Positions 36,359-47,000 of a DNA stretch of 64,000 nt are shown one piece after another (the stretch's first letter is position 1; each line of letters begins with the position of its first letter). Under the pieces are notes generated by a model, which worked only from the letters and a program-made list of their open reading frames with translations, did no database searches and was not told the DNA's origin. Source of the DNA: Sphingobacteriales bacterium 44-15 (lineage in GTDB: Bacteria > Bacteroidota > Bacteroidia > Chitinophagales > Chitinophagaceae); the NCBI GenBank assembly GCA_001899685.1, contig MKWG01000029.1, positions 89,101 through 153,100 of the forward strand, given 5' to 3'. A program made the position numbers and the translations under genes.

Positions 36359-37759
36359 CTATGGAAGCTCAGTCATGAACAAATTAAAATCTCCGGCAGC
36401 AGCCGCTTTCAGCAAAAGCGCCTGCCACACATTATTATATGCAATATCACGGTCTGTTTCAGCACGGGTAAGCGCATACAGCGACTGGGTAACATCAACG
36501 ATAGTGGTAAGCCCATTCCTATACAGCACTGACTTTTGCAAATAAGCGTCCGAAGCTGCCTTTACCTGAACAGGCGCTTCCGCATAGGCAGCAACAGCAT
36601 TCTTCATTTTTGACGCTGCAAGCCGCTGCTGTTCATTCAGGCGCTGGTTTACCAGATCAAGTTCATTCTTCAGTCCTGCAGATATAAATTTTTGTGCTGT
36701 TACCTGCTGCTGTATCCGCAAGGGTGTAGTGAGGTTCCAGCTAACGCCTACGCCTACCAGGTAATTGCTGCGCACCGGCTTAATGCCCTCCCAATAGTCG
36801 TGGGTATACGCAGACTGGTCGGTAGTATAGCCCGGCTGGAAACCTGAGCCCCTGCTTTGAAAAACACTGAACACGGAAAAAGTAGGGTAGCTGAATTTGC
36901 CGAAGTATTTCGCCTGCTCGTCGCTCACTCTTATCCGGCTTTTATAATATTCCAGCTCGGGGTGATCATCTTTAACTGCAGTAGTATCAAGCACTCCCAC
37001 CGGGATCTTACTGACAAATAAAGTGTCCAGCACCAATACAGCAGGCTTCTCCACTCCCATCAATACAGCAAGCTCAGAAGCACGATCCTGTTCTGCATCC
37101 ATGGCGCGAAGCAATGCTATCCTGGCTGCGGATACTTCCGCATCGGCAAGCGATGAGTCCACCCCGGCAATAAGTCCATTTTTCGCTTTCGTGGTCACTA
37201 CAAGTTGCAGGGTATCCGCCCTCTCCAGGTTATGCTGCATTGACCGGGTGATCCGTTGTGCTGCAAGCAGGTTAAGATAAGCTGCTGCCACTTTCACCTG
37301 GTGCTGAAAACGCTCCTGCTGCAGATCAGTCTCGTCCTGCTGCGCTATTGCCGTTGCCGCTTTTATTTTTTCTTTTGCTCTTCCAAATGCAAAGAAATCC
37401 CAGTTGATATTGGCAAGGTATAATGCGCCAAAAGCGGCATGCCAGTTTTGCTGCGGGAGGGCAGCTCCCGAGGATGCTACTCCAAAACCCCCGAAGCCAT
37501 ATAATGGGCCGTTCTGCCCGTTGATCGTGCCATAGTCCTGCTGTGCAGCTACAACCAGATTGGGCAAGGCATCACGTTTTGCCTGCTGCACAGCAGCCAT
37601 GGAAGCGGCGGCATAGTTGCTTTTGGCTTTGATAGTGTTATAGTTTTGAAGAGCTGTTGCTTCAGCTTCTTTCAATGAAAGCACTTGGGCTGCAGTGTTG
37701 ACAACCATGAATAATGGCGCTACACACAGCAACCCCAAACTATTCTTTACTCTCTTCAT
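36359..37759 (-). CDS. TolC-family outer-membrane efflux protein
   Basis: The 466-residue channel protein has a signal peptide (MKRVKNSLGLLCVAPLFMVV, cut near TAA-QV) and the two repeats of long helices and barrel strands of OEP proteins (LSLKEAEATALQNYNTIKAK; RTEADRDIAYNNVW-like C-terminal helix TRAETDRDIAYNNVWQAL). The frame extends to 37912 but the added N-terminus has no signal character; ATG 37759 is preferred. It is the first gene of the HAE-like operon, with a candidate promoter at 37910. Confidence 0.9.
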   Translation of the reverse strand: MKRVKNSLGLLCVAPLFMVVNTAAQVLSLKEAEATALQNYNTIKAKSNYAAASMAAVQQAKRDALPNLVVAAQQDYGTINGQNGPLYGFGGFGVASSGAALPQQNWHAAFGALYLANINWDFFAFGRAKEKIKAATAIAQQDETDLQQERFQHQVKVAAAYLNLLAAQRITRSMQHNLERADTLQLVVTTKAKNGLIAGVDSSLADAEVSAARIALLRAMDAEQDRASELAVLMGVEKPAVLVLDTLFVSKIPVGVLDTTAVKDDHPELEYYKSRIRVSDEQAKYFGKFSYPTFSVFSVFQSRGSGFQPGYTTDQSAYTHDYWEGIKPVRSNYLVGVGVSWNLTTPLRIQQQVTAQKFISAGLKNELDLVNQRLNEQQRLAASKMKNAVAAYAEAPVQVKAASDAYLQKSVLYRNGLTTIVDVTQSLYALTRAETDRDIAYNNVWQALLLKAAAAGDFNLFMTELP

Positions 37760-37909
37760 ACCTGGATAATGAGTCTTGGGTAAATGGCAAGATATCGCGT
37801 TTTTGGAGATTATCTCTTGGCAGTTGGCTTTAGTATAACAACTATCAGTAAACTCATGGAAGGTCCAATTGTTATTACTGATACCGGATGTTCCCGGACA
37901 GGCAAAACA

Positions 37910-37917
37910 CAAATATA
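37910..37917 (-). promoter_or_regulatory. Candidate -7 promoter box for the HAE-like efflux operon
   Basis: On the minus strand this is TATATTTG, an exact TAnnTTTG match, 150 nt before the TolC ATG. It lies in the 291-nt divergent region shared with the CzcCBA operon. Confidence 0.4.
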
Positions 37918-38018
37918 TTGAGATAATACAGTAAATAGAAATCGTTTGTAAAATTCATGCAAAAAATATATAGTTTGAATACACCCGAAACTAACAATAG
38001 CATAACAACTTTTTCGTT

Positions 38019-38026
38019 TACTTTTG
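38019..38026 (+). promoter_or_regulatory. Candidate -7 promoter box for the CzcCBA-like operon
   Basis: TACTTTTG matches TAnnTTTG, 24 nt before the ATG at 38051. It is divergent from the box at 37910, about 100 nt apart, leaving room for a shared regulator. No regulator gene adjoins. Confidence 0.4.
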
Positions 38027-38050
38027 CTGAATTTGTAATTACACCCCTTG

Positions 38051-38422
38051 ATGAGGAAACTGTCGGTTTTGTTTATTATGGCGTTGCACATGAATACTTT
38101 CATGTTCCTGCCGCAGAGCGCAGAAACAGACTGCTATGACAGTAATGGTCTTCAGATAGACGATATTAACAGCATCGCAGAATACATAGAAGTAGCGCTT
38201 GGTAATGATAAGAAAGCCGACGATGAAGATGATGACAATGGCAATAATTTTGTTCCGGTAAGGACTTTTAATTACATTTCAGACTTAACGCAGTTTCAAA
38301 TACTCCAGGATACACATTTTACTTCTCAGACAACCCGGAACAATTTCCCATCTGTCAACGACAACACTTCTCTTGACGGATATTTTGAAACAGTAACTCC
38401 TCCACCGGATTATAGCATATAA
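38051..38422 (+). CDS. Small secreted acidic protein preceding the metal efflux operon
   Basis: The 123-residue product has a signal peptide (MRKLSVLFIMALHMNTFMFL, cut near QSA-E). The mature part has a single early Cys, a strongly acidic patch (KKADDEDDDNGNN at about 54-66), and a Pro-rich end. I do not recognise a family. It lies 84 nt before czcC-like on the same strand, so it may be a metal-binding periplasmic accessory. Codon use and the signal peptide support a real gene. A TTG three nt upstream is less likely as start. Confidence 0.6.
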   Translation: MRKLSVLFIMALHMNTFMFLPQSAETDCYDSNGLQIDDINSIAEYIEVALGNDKKADDEDDDNGNNFVPVRTFNYISDLTQFQILQDTHFTSQTTRNNFPSVNDNTSLDGYFETVTPPPDYSI

Positions 38423-38506
38423 TCCAACCCTGATTTCTTTTTACATCATGCCCTGCTATAATACGGATTATAGCAGAGCGTATTCAGTTATAATTAATTG
38501 TATTAG

Positions 38507-39778
38507 ATGAGATATTCATTCTACAAACCATGTAGCATAGTATTGATCATACTATATAGTGCGCTACAAATAGTGGCACAGGATACACTACGCATCCCGC
38601 TACCACAGGCAGAAGCTGTGTTTTTGAATAAAAACCTTGAGTTGCTTGCGGGGAAATACAATATCAATATTGCAGAAGCCCAACTGATCCAAAGCAGGCT
38701 GTATGCAAATCCCAATATCGCTTTTTCAGGGAATATTTATAACCCGGACAACAAAAAGTTCTTTGATATCGGTAATCCAACCGGCCAATATACGGTTGAC
38801 GTCCAGCAACTGATCCTGCTGGCAGGCAAACGGAATAAGCAGATCAATATGGCAAAGACCAACATTGCAATGACCCGGAATTCGTTTTATGACCTGCTCC
38901 GGACATTGCGATACACGCTCAGGAGCGATTATTACAGTTTGCATTATCTCCACAATTCAATTGCCGCATACCAGCTGCAGATCGGATCGGTTGAAAAACT
39001 CTGCGACCTGTTTGATCAACTGCAGCAAAAAGGGGTGGTAACCCTAAAAGATGCCGTCCGTATAAAATCACTATTATATAGTTTAAGAACGGAGCAGGCA
39101 TTATTGCGCAATACATTCAACAATACCCAGGCAGAGCTGCAATTGCTTTTGCAGGACAATGAACATGTGTATTTGCCGGATGAAAAACCCGCAGCCGCTT
39201 TTTCGGTCAGCGGGCTGCCATTGGAATCACTGATTGACACTGCCCTTCACAACAGGGAGGATTTAAAACTGGCGAATAATACCTTATTGTATGACAAACA
39301 GAATTATGCTTACCAAAAAGCGCTTGCTGTACCTGACCTGACACTTGGCGCCCAGTTTGATAAGCGCGGCAGCTTTGTAGATAATGCCACTTTTCTTACA
39401 ATGGCTATTGATCTTCCTTTTTTCAACCGTAACCAGGGGAATATCAAGGCAGCAGATTTTAGTGTTCAGCAAAGCAAATTACTGGCAGACAGGCAAAAAT
39501 TACAGGTGGAAACAGAAGTACGTAATGCTTACAGCAATGCCCTGAATACAGACAGGTTGCTTAAAAACATTGACCCTGATTTTAACAACCAGTTTGAGCA
39601 GTTGCTGCAAAGCGTAATGATAAATTTCGAGAAAAAGAATATCAGCCTCCTTGATTTTACCGACTTCTACGAATCGTACAAACAAAATGTGCTGCAATTA
39701 AATCAAATACAAAATGAAAGGATGCAGGCGCTGGAAACTTTAAACTTCGCCTGCGGAAAAATTGTAACGGGCAATTAA
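38507..39778 (+). CDS. czcC: TolC-family outer-membrane protein, CzcC-like
   Basis: The 423-residue protein has a signal peptide ending VA-QDT and an OEP domain with long helices (LPQAEAVFLNKNLELLAGKYNINIAEAQL; DRQKLQVETEVRNAYSNAL). Position, 10 nt before the adaptor and followed by an HME-type pump, marks it as the CzcC component of a divalent metal exporter. Confidence 0.88.
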   Translation: MRYSFYKPCSIVLIILYSALQIVAQDTLRIPLPQAEAVFLNKNLELLAGKYNINIAEAQLIQSRLYANPNIAFSGNIYNPDNKKFFDIGNPTGQYTVDVQQLILLAGKRNKQINMAKTNIAMTRNSFYDLLRTLRYTLRSDYYSLHYLHNSIAAYQLQIGSVEKLCDLFDQLQQKGVVTLKDAVRIKSLLYSLRTEQALLRNTFNNTQAELQLLLQDNEHVYLPDEKPAAAFSVSGLPLESLIDTALHNREDLKLANNTLLYDKQNYAYQKALAVPDLTLGAQFDKRGSFVDNATFLTMAIDLPFFNRNQGNIKAADFSVQQSKLLADRQKLQVETEVRNAYSNALNTDRLLKNIDPDFNNQFEQLLQSVMINFEKKNISLLDFTDFYESYKQNVLQLNQIQNERMQALETLNFACGKIVTGN

Positions 39779-39788
39779 AATTATTATC

Positions 39789-40865
39789 ATGAAAAAGACA
39801 TTCCTGTTCTTTATAATATCTGTAAGCATATCCCTTTTTTCCTGCAACAATCAAAAAAATAGTACTGCCGCCCAGGATCCTGCGATCAACGACAGCATTA
39901 TAAAGAATATTCCTGTTGCATCCGCTGCAATGGAAGACGACAGCAACGATATAAAGCTCAATGGTAAAATATCAACTAATGAAACCAAAACAGCCAGGGT
40001 GTATGCGCTGATCAGCGGGCGGGTACTGGCGGTAAAAGCCGAATTAGGCGATTTTGTAAAAAAAGGGCAGGTGCTGGCAGTATTGAAAAGCACTGAAGTT
40101 GCCAGCGCAGGCAATGACCTTTCCCTTGCAGCGTCCAATGTAGAAATGACAAAGAAAGCGCTTCAGACCACCCAGGATCTGTATGAGGGCAAATTAGCCA
40201 CCGAACAGGATTATATAAATGCAAAAGTGGAATACAACAAGGCATTATCCGAGCTCAACAAGGCAAAGCAGGTTGCCGCTATCACCGGGGGCAGCAATGC
40301 TACCTATACAGTGACAGCCCCCATCAGCGGATATATCATTGAAAAAAATCTTACCGGCAATTCCGAGATAAGAGCGGACAACAATGCCAGCCTGTTCACC
40401 ATTGCGGATCTCTCGGAAGTATGGATAACCGCTAATGTATATGAGGCGGACATAATGAATATCCATATCGGCGACGCTGCTATTGTGAATACGCTTGCCG
40501 ATCCCGACAAGAATTACCCGGGAAAAATTGATAAAATATATAATGTGCTGGATCCTGCTACCCGTACCATGCAGGTGCGTGTAACTATGCAGAATAAGGA
40601 CAGGGCTTTAAAACCGGAGATGTTTGTTACGGTTAAAGTGAATATTCATTCCGGCAGGAAAATACTGACAATACCCGTTCAGTCACTTATCATGGACAAC
40701 AGCAAATACTACGTAGTAGTAAAAAAAGAGGGAAAATTGACCGTGCAGGAAATATCACTGGTAAAGCGCACGGAAGACAGGGCGTATATCAGGGGGCTTG
40801 ATGCAGGAGACCAGGTAGTTACAAGCTCTCAATTATTCGTTTACCAGGCTCTGACAGCACACTAA
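39789..40865 (+). CDS. czcB: RND metal efflux adaptor lipoprotein, CzcB-like
   Basis: The 358-residue membrane fusion protein has a lipobox (LFSC, Cys19), lipoyl halves (KAELGDFVKKGQVLAVLKS and VTAPISGYIIEKNLTGNSEI), an alpha-hairpin between them, and a beta-barrel (TIADLSEVWITANVYEADIM). The IHIGDAAIV segment and C-terminal RGLDAGDQVVTSSQL are typical of the CzcB/CusB group. It ends 10 nt before the pump gene. Confidence 0.9.
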   Translation: MKKTFLFFIISVSISLFSCNNQKNSTAAQDPAINDSIIKNIPVASAAMEDDSNDIKLNGKISTNETKTARVYALISGRVLAVKAELGDFVKKGQVLAVLKSTEVASAGNDLSLAASNVEMTKKALQTTQDLYEGKLATEQDYINAKVEYNKALSELNKAKQVAAITGGSNATYTVTAPISGYIIEKNLTGNSEIRADNNASLFTIADLSEVWITANVYEADIMNIHIGDAAIVNTLADPDKNYPGKIDKIYNVLDPATRTMQVRVTMQNKDRALKPEMFVTVKVNIHSGRKILTIPVQSLIMDNSKYYVVVKKEGKLTVQEISLVKRTEDRAYIRGLDAGDQVVTSSQLFVYQALTAH

Positions 40866-40875
40866 AAAAAATATT

Positions 40876-43800
40876 ATGTCCAAATTCATAAAGAAAGTAA
40901 TAGCCTTTTCTTTAAAAAACAGGCTGTTCATATTTTTTGCCACATTAATACTGATCATCTGGGGGATAATAGCTTTTAAAAATATCCCTATCGAAGCATT
41001 TCCGGATGTCACCAATACACAAATCACCATCATCACACAATGGCCGGGGAGGAGCGCAGAAGAAGTAGAAAAATTTGTAAGCATCCCGATTGAAGTAGCG
41101 ATGAACCCTGTTCAAAAAAAATCGTCGGTGCGTTCTACTACAGTATTCGGACTTTCTGTAGTAAAGATAATATTTGACGACGATGTGGATGATGCCTTTG
41201 CAAGGCAGCAGGTGAACAATATGCTCCGGGATGTAGCGTTGCCGGAAAATGCAGACCCTGATATACAACCACCCACAGGTCCCACCGGAGAAATATTCCG
41301 CTATACCTTAACAAGTCCTGATAAATCTGTCAAAGACCTGAAGACCCTGCAGGACTGGGTAATAGAAAGACAATTGCTGGGAGTGCCCGGCGTAGGAGAC
41401 GTAGTGAGCTTCGGCGGCGAAGTAAAAACGTATGAGATAAAAGTAGATCCCCGGAAGCTGGCTTCGTATGGCATTACGCCCCTGGATGTGTATACTGCCG
41501 CATCCAAAAGCAATATCAATGTTGGCGGGGATATTATTGTAGACAATGCACAGGCCTATGTGGTGAGAGGAATAGGCTTATTGAACAATACAAAAGAAAT
41601 TGAAAACATCATTGTCACCAATATCAATGGCACGCCTATTCTTGTAAAAGACGTAGCCATCGTGGACATTACCAGCCTGCCGCGCTTAGGACAGGTAGGC
41701 CGAGACAAGCAGAATGATGTAGTGGAAGGCATTGTGGTAATGCGTAAGGGGGAAAACCCCAGCGAGGTAATAAAGAAAGTACAGGCAAAGATTGATTACC
41801 TGAATGAGAAAGTGCTCCCTGAAAATGTGAAGATCAATACTTTTTATAACAGGGATGATTTGATTGATTTCGCCACGCACACTGTTCTTCACAATATGTT
41901 TGAGGGAATAATCTTTGTTACTGTCATTGTGTTTTTGTTCATGGCCGACTGGCGCACCACTGTGGCTGTGGCGATCGTAATTCCCCTGGCATTACTTACG
42001 GCATTTATATGCCTTACCCTAAGAGGAATGAGCGCCAACCTGCTGTCTATGGGAGCCATTGATTTCGGGATAATCATAGACGGCGCGGTAGTGATGGTTG
42101 AAGGCATATTCGTAGTGCTCGATCAAAAAGCGCATAGCTATGGTATGGAGCGCTTTAATAAGCTTTCCAAGCTGGGGATCATCAAGAATACAGGCGGTGA
42201 GCTCGGCAAAGCCATTTTCTTTTCAAAGCTTATCATTATTGCTGCATTGCTGCCCATTTTTTCTTTCCAAAAGGTAGAAGGCAAAATGTTTTCCCCGCTG
42301 GCCTGGACATTAGGATTTGCCCTGCTTGGCGCACTGATGCTTACGCTCACTTTAGTGCCGCTGTTATGTAGTTTATTACTTCGCAAAAATGTGAAAGAAA
42401 AGCATAACCGGCTGGTGGAAACAATTACAAATGGGGTAATGAAAATGTTTTCCTGGACATACGGGCATAAAAGAACAACGCTTACCGCCTCAGTAGCAAT
42501 AGTTGCATTCGGGCTGTTCCTTTTTAAATTCCTGGGTACCGAATTCCTCCCGGAATTAGATGAAGGCGCCATTTATATAAGGGCTACCTGCCCGTTAAGC
42601 ATATCGCTCGAAGAATCGAAGAACGTGGCCAATAAAATGCGTAAGATCATCCTGGATTTCCCTGAAGTAAAGCAGGTGATGAGTCAAACGGGGCGGCCTA
42701 ATGACGGCACCGACGCCACCGGCTTCTACAACATAGAATTTCATGTGGACATTTATCCTAAAAAGGAATGGAAAAGTAACCTGTCCAAAGAAGCGCTGAT
42801 TGACCAGATGCAGGCTAAGCTCGCTGTCTTTCCGGGGATTGATCTGAATTTTTCACAACCTATCATGGATAATGTGGAAGAAGCAGTGTCAGGAGTTAAA
42901 GGCTCTCTTGTAGTAAAGATCTATGGCGATTCCCTTACCTATACCGAAAAAAAGGCTTACGAGGTATATGATGCCATGAAAAATATAGAAGGAGTTGAAG
43001 ACCTGGGCGTAATTAAAAATATCGGGCAACCTGAATTGCGGATAGACCTTGATGCCGAAAAAATGGCTTTATACGGCGTTACCACGGCGGATGCCAATGC
43101 CATTATTGAAATGGCCATAGGGGGTAAGTCTATATCGCAGATATATGAAGGGGAAAAGAAGTTTCAGCTACGGCTGCGTTATGAAGAAGCTTACCGTAAT
43201 AATGCGGAAAGCATCAGCAACCTGATGGTGCCTACCATAAGAGGCGCCCAGGTGCCTATAAAAAGTATTGCCACCATAAAAAGAACCACGGGCTCCAGTA
43301 TTATTTTCAGGGATGAGAACCGGAGATACAGTGCTGTAAAGTTTTCCGTAAGAGGCAGGGATATGGGCAGCACCATCGCCGAAGCGCAAAAAAAGGTAGA
43401 AGAGGCGGTACAGCTTGACAAAGGGAACGATATGGTTTGGGCGGGTGATTTTGAAAACCAGCAAAGGGCTACAAAACGCCTGGCACAGGTAGTCCCGGTA
43501 AGCCTGCTGCTCATCTTCCTGATCTTATTTGTCATGTTTGGCAATATAAAAGATGCCGGCATCGTGCTGCTGAATGTTCCCTTTGCGATTATCGGCGGTA
43601 TAGCAGCATTATTGATCACCGGCACCAACTTCAGCATATCCGCGGGCATTGGTTTTATTGCCCTGTTTGGTATTTGTATCCAGAACGGCGTTATCCTGAT
43701 CTCAGTGTTTAAAAACAACCTGCAAAAGATCAGGAAGCATGAATTCAATATGCATTCGCTTAAAAAAGCAATCACAGAAGGAGTGCGTTTGCGTGTCCGC

Positions 43801-44001
43801 CCGGTGGTAATGACGGCATTGATGGCGGCAATAGGCTTATTGCCCGCCGCGCTGTCCAACGGGATAGGATCTGAAACATCCAAGCCATTGGCTATTGTTG
43901 TAATCGGCGGACTGATAACGGCAACCATCCTTACGCTGCTGGTATTCCCGTTGTTTTTTTATATTTCGTACAGGAGGTTATTAAAAGAGCATATGAATTA
44001 A
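40876..44001 (+). CDS. czcA: Heavy-metal efflux RND pump, CzcA-like
   Basis: The 1041-residue HME-RND antiporter carries the TM4 signature DFGIIIDGAVVMVEG, which in this family goes with divalent cations (Co, Zn, Cd, Ni) rather than Cu/Ag, where the pattern differs. Other motifs: PIEAFPDVTNTQITIITQWPG at the N-terminus, GTEFLPELDEGAIYIRATCP, and RVRPVVMTALMAAIGLLPAA. Exact metal is not provable from sequence. It is the last gene of the operon, ending at a palindromic repeat. Confidence 0.93.
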   Translation: MSKFIKKVIAFSLKNRLFIFFATLILIIWGIIAFKNIPIEAFPDVTNTQITIITQWPGRSAEEVEKFVSIPIEVAMNPVQKKSSVRSTTVFGLSVVKIIFDDDVDDAFARQQVNNMLRDVALPENADPDIQPPTGPTGEIFRYTLTSPDKSVKDLKTLQDWVIERQLLGVPGVGDVVSFGGEVKTYEIKVDPRKLASYGITPLDVYTAASKSNINVGGDIIVDNAQAYVVRGIGLLNNTKEIENIIVTNINGTPILVKDVAIVDITSLPRLGQVGRDKQNDVVEGIVVMRKGENPSEVIKKVQAKIDYLNEKVLPENVKINTFYNRDDLIDFATHTVLHNMFEGIIFVTVIVFLFMADWRTTVAVAIVIPLALLTAFICLTLRGMSANLLSMGAIDFGIIIDGAVVMVEGIFVVLDQKAHSYGMERFNKLSKLGIIKNTGGELGKAIFFSKLIIIAALLPIFSFQKVEGKMFSPLAWTLGFALLGALMLTLTLVPLLCSLLLRKNVKEKHNRLVETITNGVMKMFSWTYGHKRTTLTASVAIVAFGLFLFKFLGTEFLPELDEGAIYIRATCPLSISLEESKNVANKMRKIILDFPEVKQVMSQTGRPNDGTDATGFYNIEFHVDIYPKKEWKSNLSKEALIDQMQAKLAVFPGIDLNFSQPIMDNVEEAVSGVKGSLVVKIYGDSLTYTEKKAYEVYDAMKNIEGVEDLGVIKNIGQPELRIDLDAEKMALYGVTTADANAIIEMAIGGKSISQIYEGEKKFQLRLRYEEAYRNNAESISNLMVPTIRGAQVPIKSIATIKRTTGSSIIFRDENRRYSAVKFSVRGRDMGSTIAEAQKKVEEAVQLDKGNDMVWAGDFENQQRATKRLAQVVPVSLLLIFLILFVMFGNIKDAGIVLLNVPFAIIGGIAALLITGTNFSISAGIGFIALFGICIQNGVILISVFKNNLQKIRKHEFNMHSLKKAITEGVRLRVRPVVMTALMAAIGLLPAALSNGIGSETSKPLAIVVIGGLITATILTLLVFPLFFYISYRRLLKEHMN

Positions 44002-44014
44002 TGAAAATTGGTTG

Positions 44015-44050
44015 TGGGCTGTAGGCTGATAGCCCATAGCTCACAGCCCA
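44015..44050. terminator. Palindromic repeat at the czcA/heme-protein convergent junction
   Basis: TGGGCTGT (44015-44022) pairs with ACAGCCCA (44043-44050), and the loop contains a further AGCCC/GGGCT pairing. The string AGCCCATAGCT occurs twice (44031-44041 and 44046-44056) and resembles the AGCTATGAGC repeat at 241. It lies between two converging stops. Confidence 0.5.
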
Positions 44051-44067
44051 TAGCTGACAACGACCGC

Positions 44068-47000
44068 TCACCTATACCCTTTGGGGTTCAGCAGGAAATG
44101 AACAAGCTGGTTAAATTCTTTTCCGCTGAGCCGTTCCCTGAAATTATCCGGCATCAATGTCAGCTTTGATGCTGTTTGCTCGGCAATATCTTTTTTAGGT
44201 ATTGAAAATTCTTTACCCGTAAGATCCGCAAAAACAATTACAGCGCCTTCATCTCTCCGGTACAGCCCGGTTATTACTTTGCCGTCTTTCATGCGCACTG
44301 TGTATGTCCTGAAGTTTTCCGACACATTCCTGTTAGGATCCAGGATCTTTTCAGCGAGTGATTTCGGCCCCCATTGTGCCACACCATCCAGGTTAGGACC
44401 TATATTACCGCCCTCTTCCGCAATGCTGTGACAGGGAGAGCAATTTTGTATAAATACCATGTGCCCGGAATCTACGGAAGGCGGATTACTTTGCATCTCT
44501 TTTTCAAAAGCAGCAAGGTGATCAGATATTGCCTGCTGCCTTTGTTTGTCTACCGGGTCGAGCCCTGAAGTTAATTGCTTAAACAGGCTTTCCTGTGCAG
44601 GTGTTGCCTTATACAATATCCTTTCCTGCACCTTGGGCTCCAGCAATGTTCTTGCAAAAATATCACCCGTCCTTACTTTATTAAAAAGGATGTCCTTACC
44701 CTCGGCGCTGCCGGCAAGCGTAATCGCCATATTGTGCTGGAGATCAGGCGGGGCATTCTTTACTTCCTTTAAAATACGATTGGCAATATTGCCCGGGAAT
44801 TCGCCAAGCATATTGCTCACTTCATTCTTCAGGCGCATATCAGAGGAATCGCTGTTTAAAACCCGCACAGCCGCCTGCTCTCCTTTTGCAGGCACCAGCT
44901 TCATCAACGACCGCAGAGCGGCAGTTTTCAGGCCGATTACCTCATTAGCCGGCTCATCGCTCCCGGGCAATTTCATATCCTGCGGTTTGAGGTCATACAG
45001 GAACCTGTCAATCGCAGGCGCTGCGGATGGCAACCCATATTTTCCTGCAATATCTATAGCAAAGCGTTGCAGGGTAATAGCTGACAAGGACTGTCCGCCG
45101 GCAAAAGGTTTTGTTTTAAAAATATTTTCAGCAAGCGATTTTCCCCAGGCAGTGAGCTGTGCATTTTCTTTATCACCCCGCTGCGCCATACCCTCCTGCA
45201 TGCCTTTAAATATCAGGATATTCAGGCTGTCGGGCCGGTTGTCGCGCACGGCAATGATCACTGCTGAATCAAGGGTATTATAAGGGGCAAAGCGGGCTAT
45301 ATGCTTAAATATTGCAGGCGCCCTGTTCTCTGCTGCCTTATACCGGCTGATATACCGGAAAAGAAAACTGCCCGCCTCCACCGAAGGCACACCCATCAAT
45401 ACATCGCCGATGTATCCCGCATCCCGCTCTTCCCATGAGGAAGCAGCCACAGACTTCATCATCTCCGGGTTGCGCAGTATATCACGCAGTACCAGCCGGC
45501 TTGTATATAAGAGATGCGTTTCGTATTCCGGTATATTGCTGCGCACCTGCAGGGCCAACTTTAATGAACGCATATCAGGATATTTTACCAGCAGTTCCAC
45601 CGCTGCACGCCGTACATGAGGATCTTTATCCTCCAGCCCCTTAAGCACCAGCGGGAAATATGCCTGCTCATCAGGCTTTTCTTCCGCCAGTATGCGCATG
45701 GCATGCAACCTTATCAGCGGGTCGCTGCCTGCAGCAGCGGTTTGCAGCATAGAAGGCTGCAGCGCTCCGATCCTTTCAAGCACCCATAAAGCATGTATAT
45801 ATTTTCTTGCACTCGTAGACTTATCATTGAGCAATGCAGTAACAGGCGCAGCAGCTTCTTTACCCATACGGTCTGCAAGCTGGTCTGCAGCAGTCATCCG
45901 TACAAACATATTATCAATATCCAGCGCCTGCAGCAGCTCACTGATCTGCGCCTTTGTCCAGTCATGCACTTCGTTATGCTTTCCCTTATAAGTGATCCGC
46001 CATATACGTCCCCTGATATGATCTCTTTTGGGATGATCGAGCGGCACTTCATAATGCCCGATGATGGAATTATAAAAGTCAGCGATATACAGCGCCCCAT
46101 CCGGTCCCAGCTTTACATCCACCGGGCGGAACCAGGGGTCTTTGCTCAGTACAAAATCTTCTTCTCTTTTTCCTATGGGCGTGGAGCCCTTGAAGGAAGG
46201 AGAATACCTGTATACGCGGCAACGAACTACATCCCCCACAAAAAAATTGCTGCGGTATGCTTCGGGGAAAAGCATATCGGCATAGTAGGCTATACCGGCA
46301 AGGGCAGTAGCCTCGTCAGACAGCGGCGTCATATCGGGGGCAAAACCCATTCCTTCTTCCTTACCCCATTGGGTATAGTCGGCATTCCGTATCAACTGGT
46401 AAAGCGGGGAAGTATGGCAGTCGGTAGAGTAGAGATAACCCATTTCATCATATACCAGCCCAAACGGATTGATGCGCCCGTCGGTAGTATGTTCCACCCT
46501 GCTGCCATCGGGGCGAAAGCGAAAGGTATTGCCTGAGATCATAGAGATCAAATCGCCGTCTGCACCGGCTACCGTATCCCGGTTGGTAAAGCCATGGCAG
46601 GAATGTATCCAGCCGTCATACCCTCTCACAAAATTGTTGATCATACCATGGGTATCTTTGGTTTTAAAAGGCCCCAGTAATTTCTTTTGTCCGTCCACCT
46701 TTCCATCTCCGTCGGCATCAGTGTATTTATAAATATTCGGAATGCTGTAAGCCACGGCTCCGTCATTCATCGGCAGTATACCTATCGGGATATTCAGGGT
46801 ATCGGAAAACACGGTGAATTTATCCGCTTTCCCGTCGTTATCAGTATCTTCAAGAATAGTGAGCTTATCTTTTCCTTTTCCCGGCGCTGACGGGAAGGGG
46901 TACTCGAAGGATTGTGTTACCCACATCCTTCCCTTTGCATCAAAGGCAATATTGATGGGCTTGCCTATATCCGGCTCGGAGGCATATAAGCTGATCTCAA

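Noticed and set aside
43191-43928. 245-codon minus-strand frame inside czcA
   Set aside because: Antisense to conserved transmembrane motifs of a clear RND pump; composition is that of a reverse-complement shadow.
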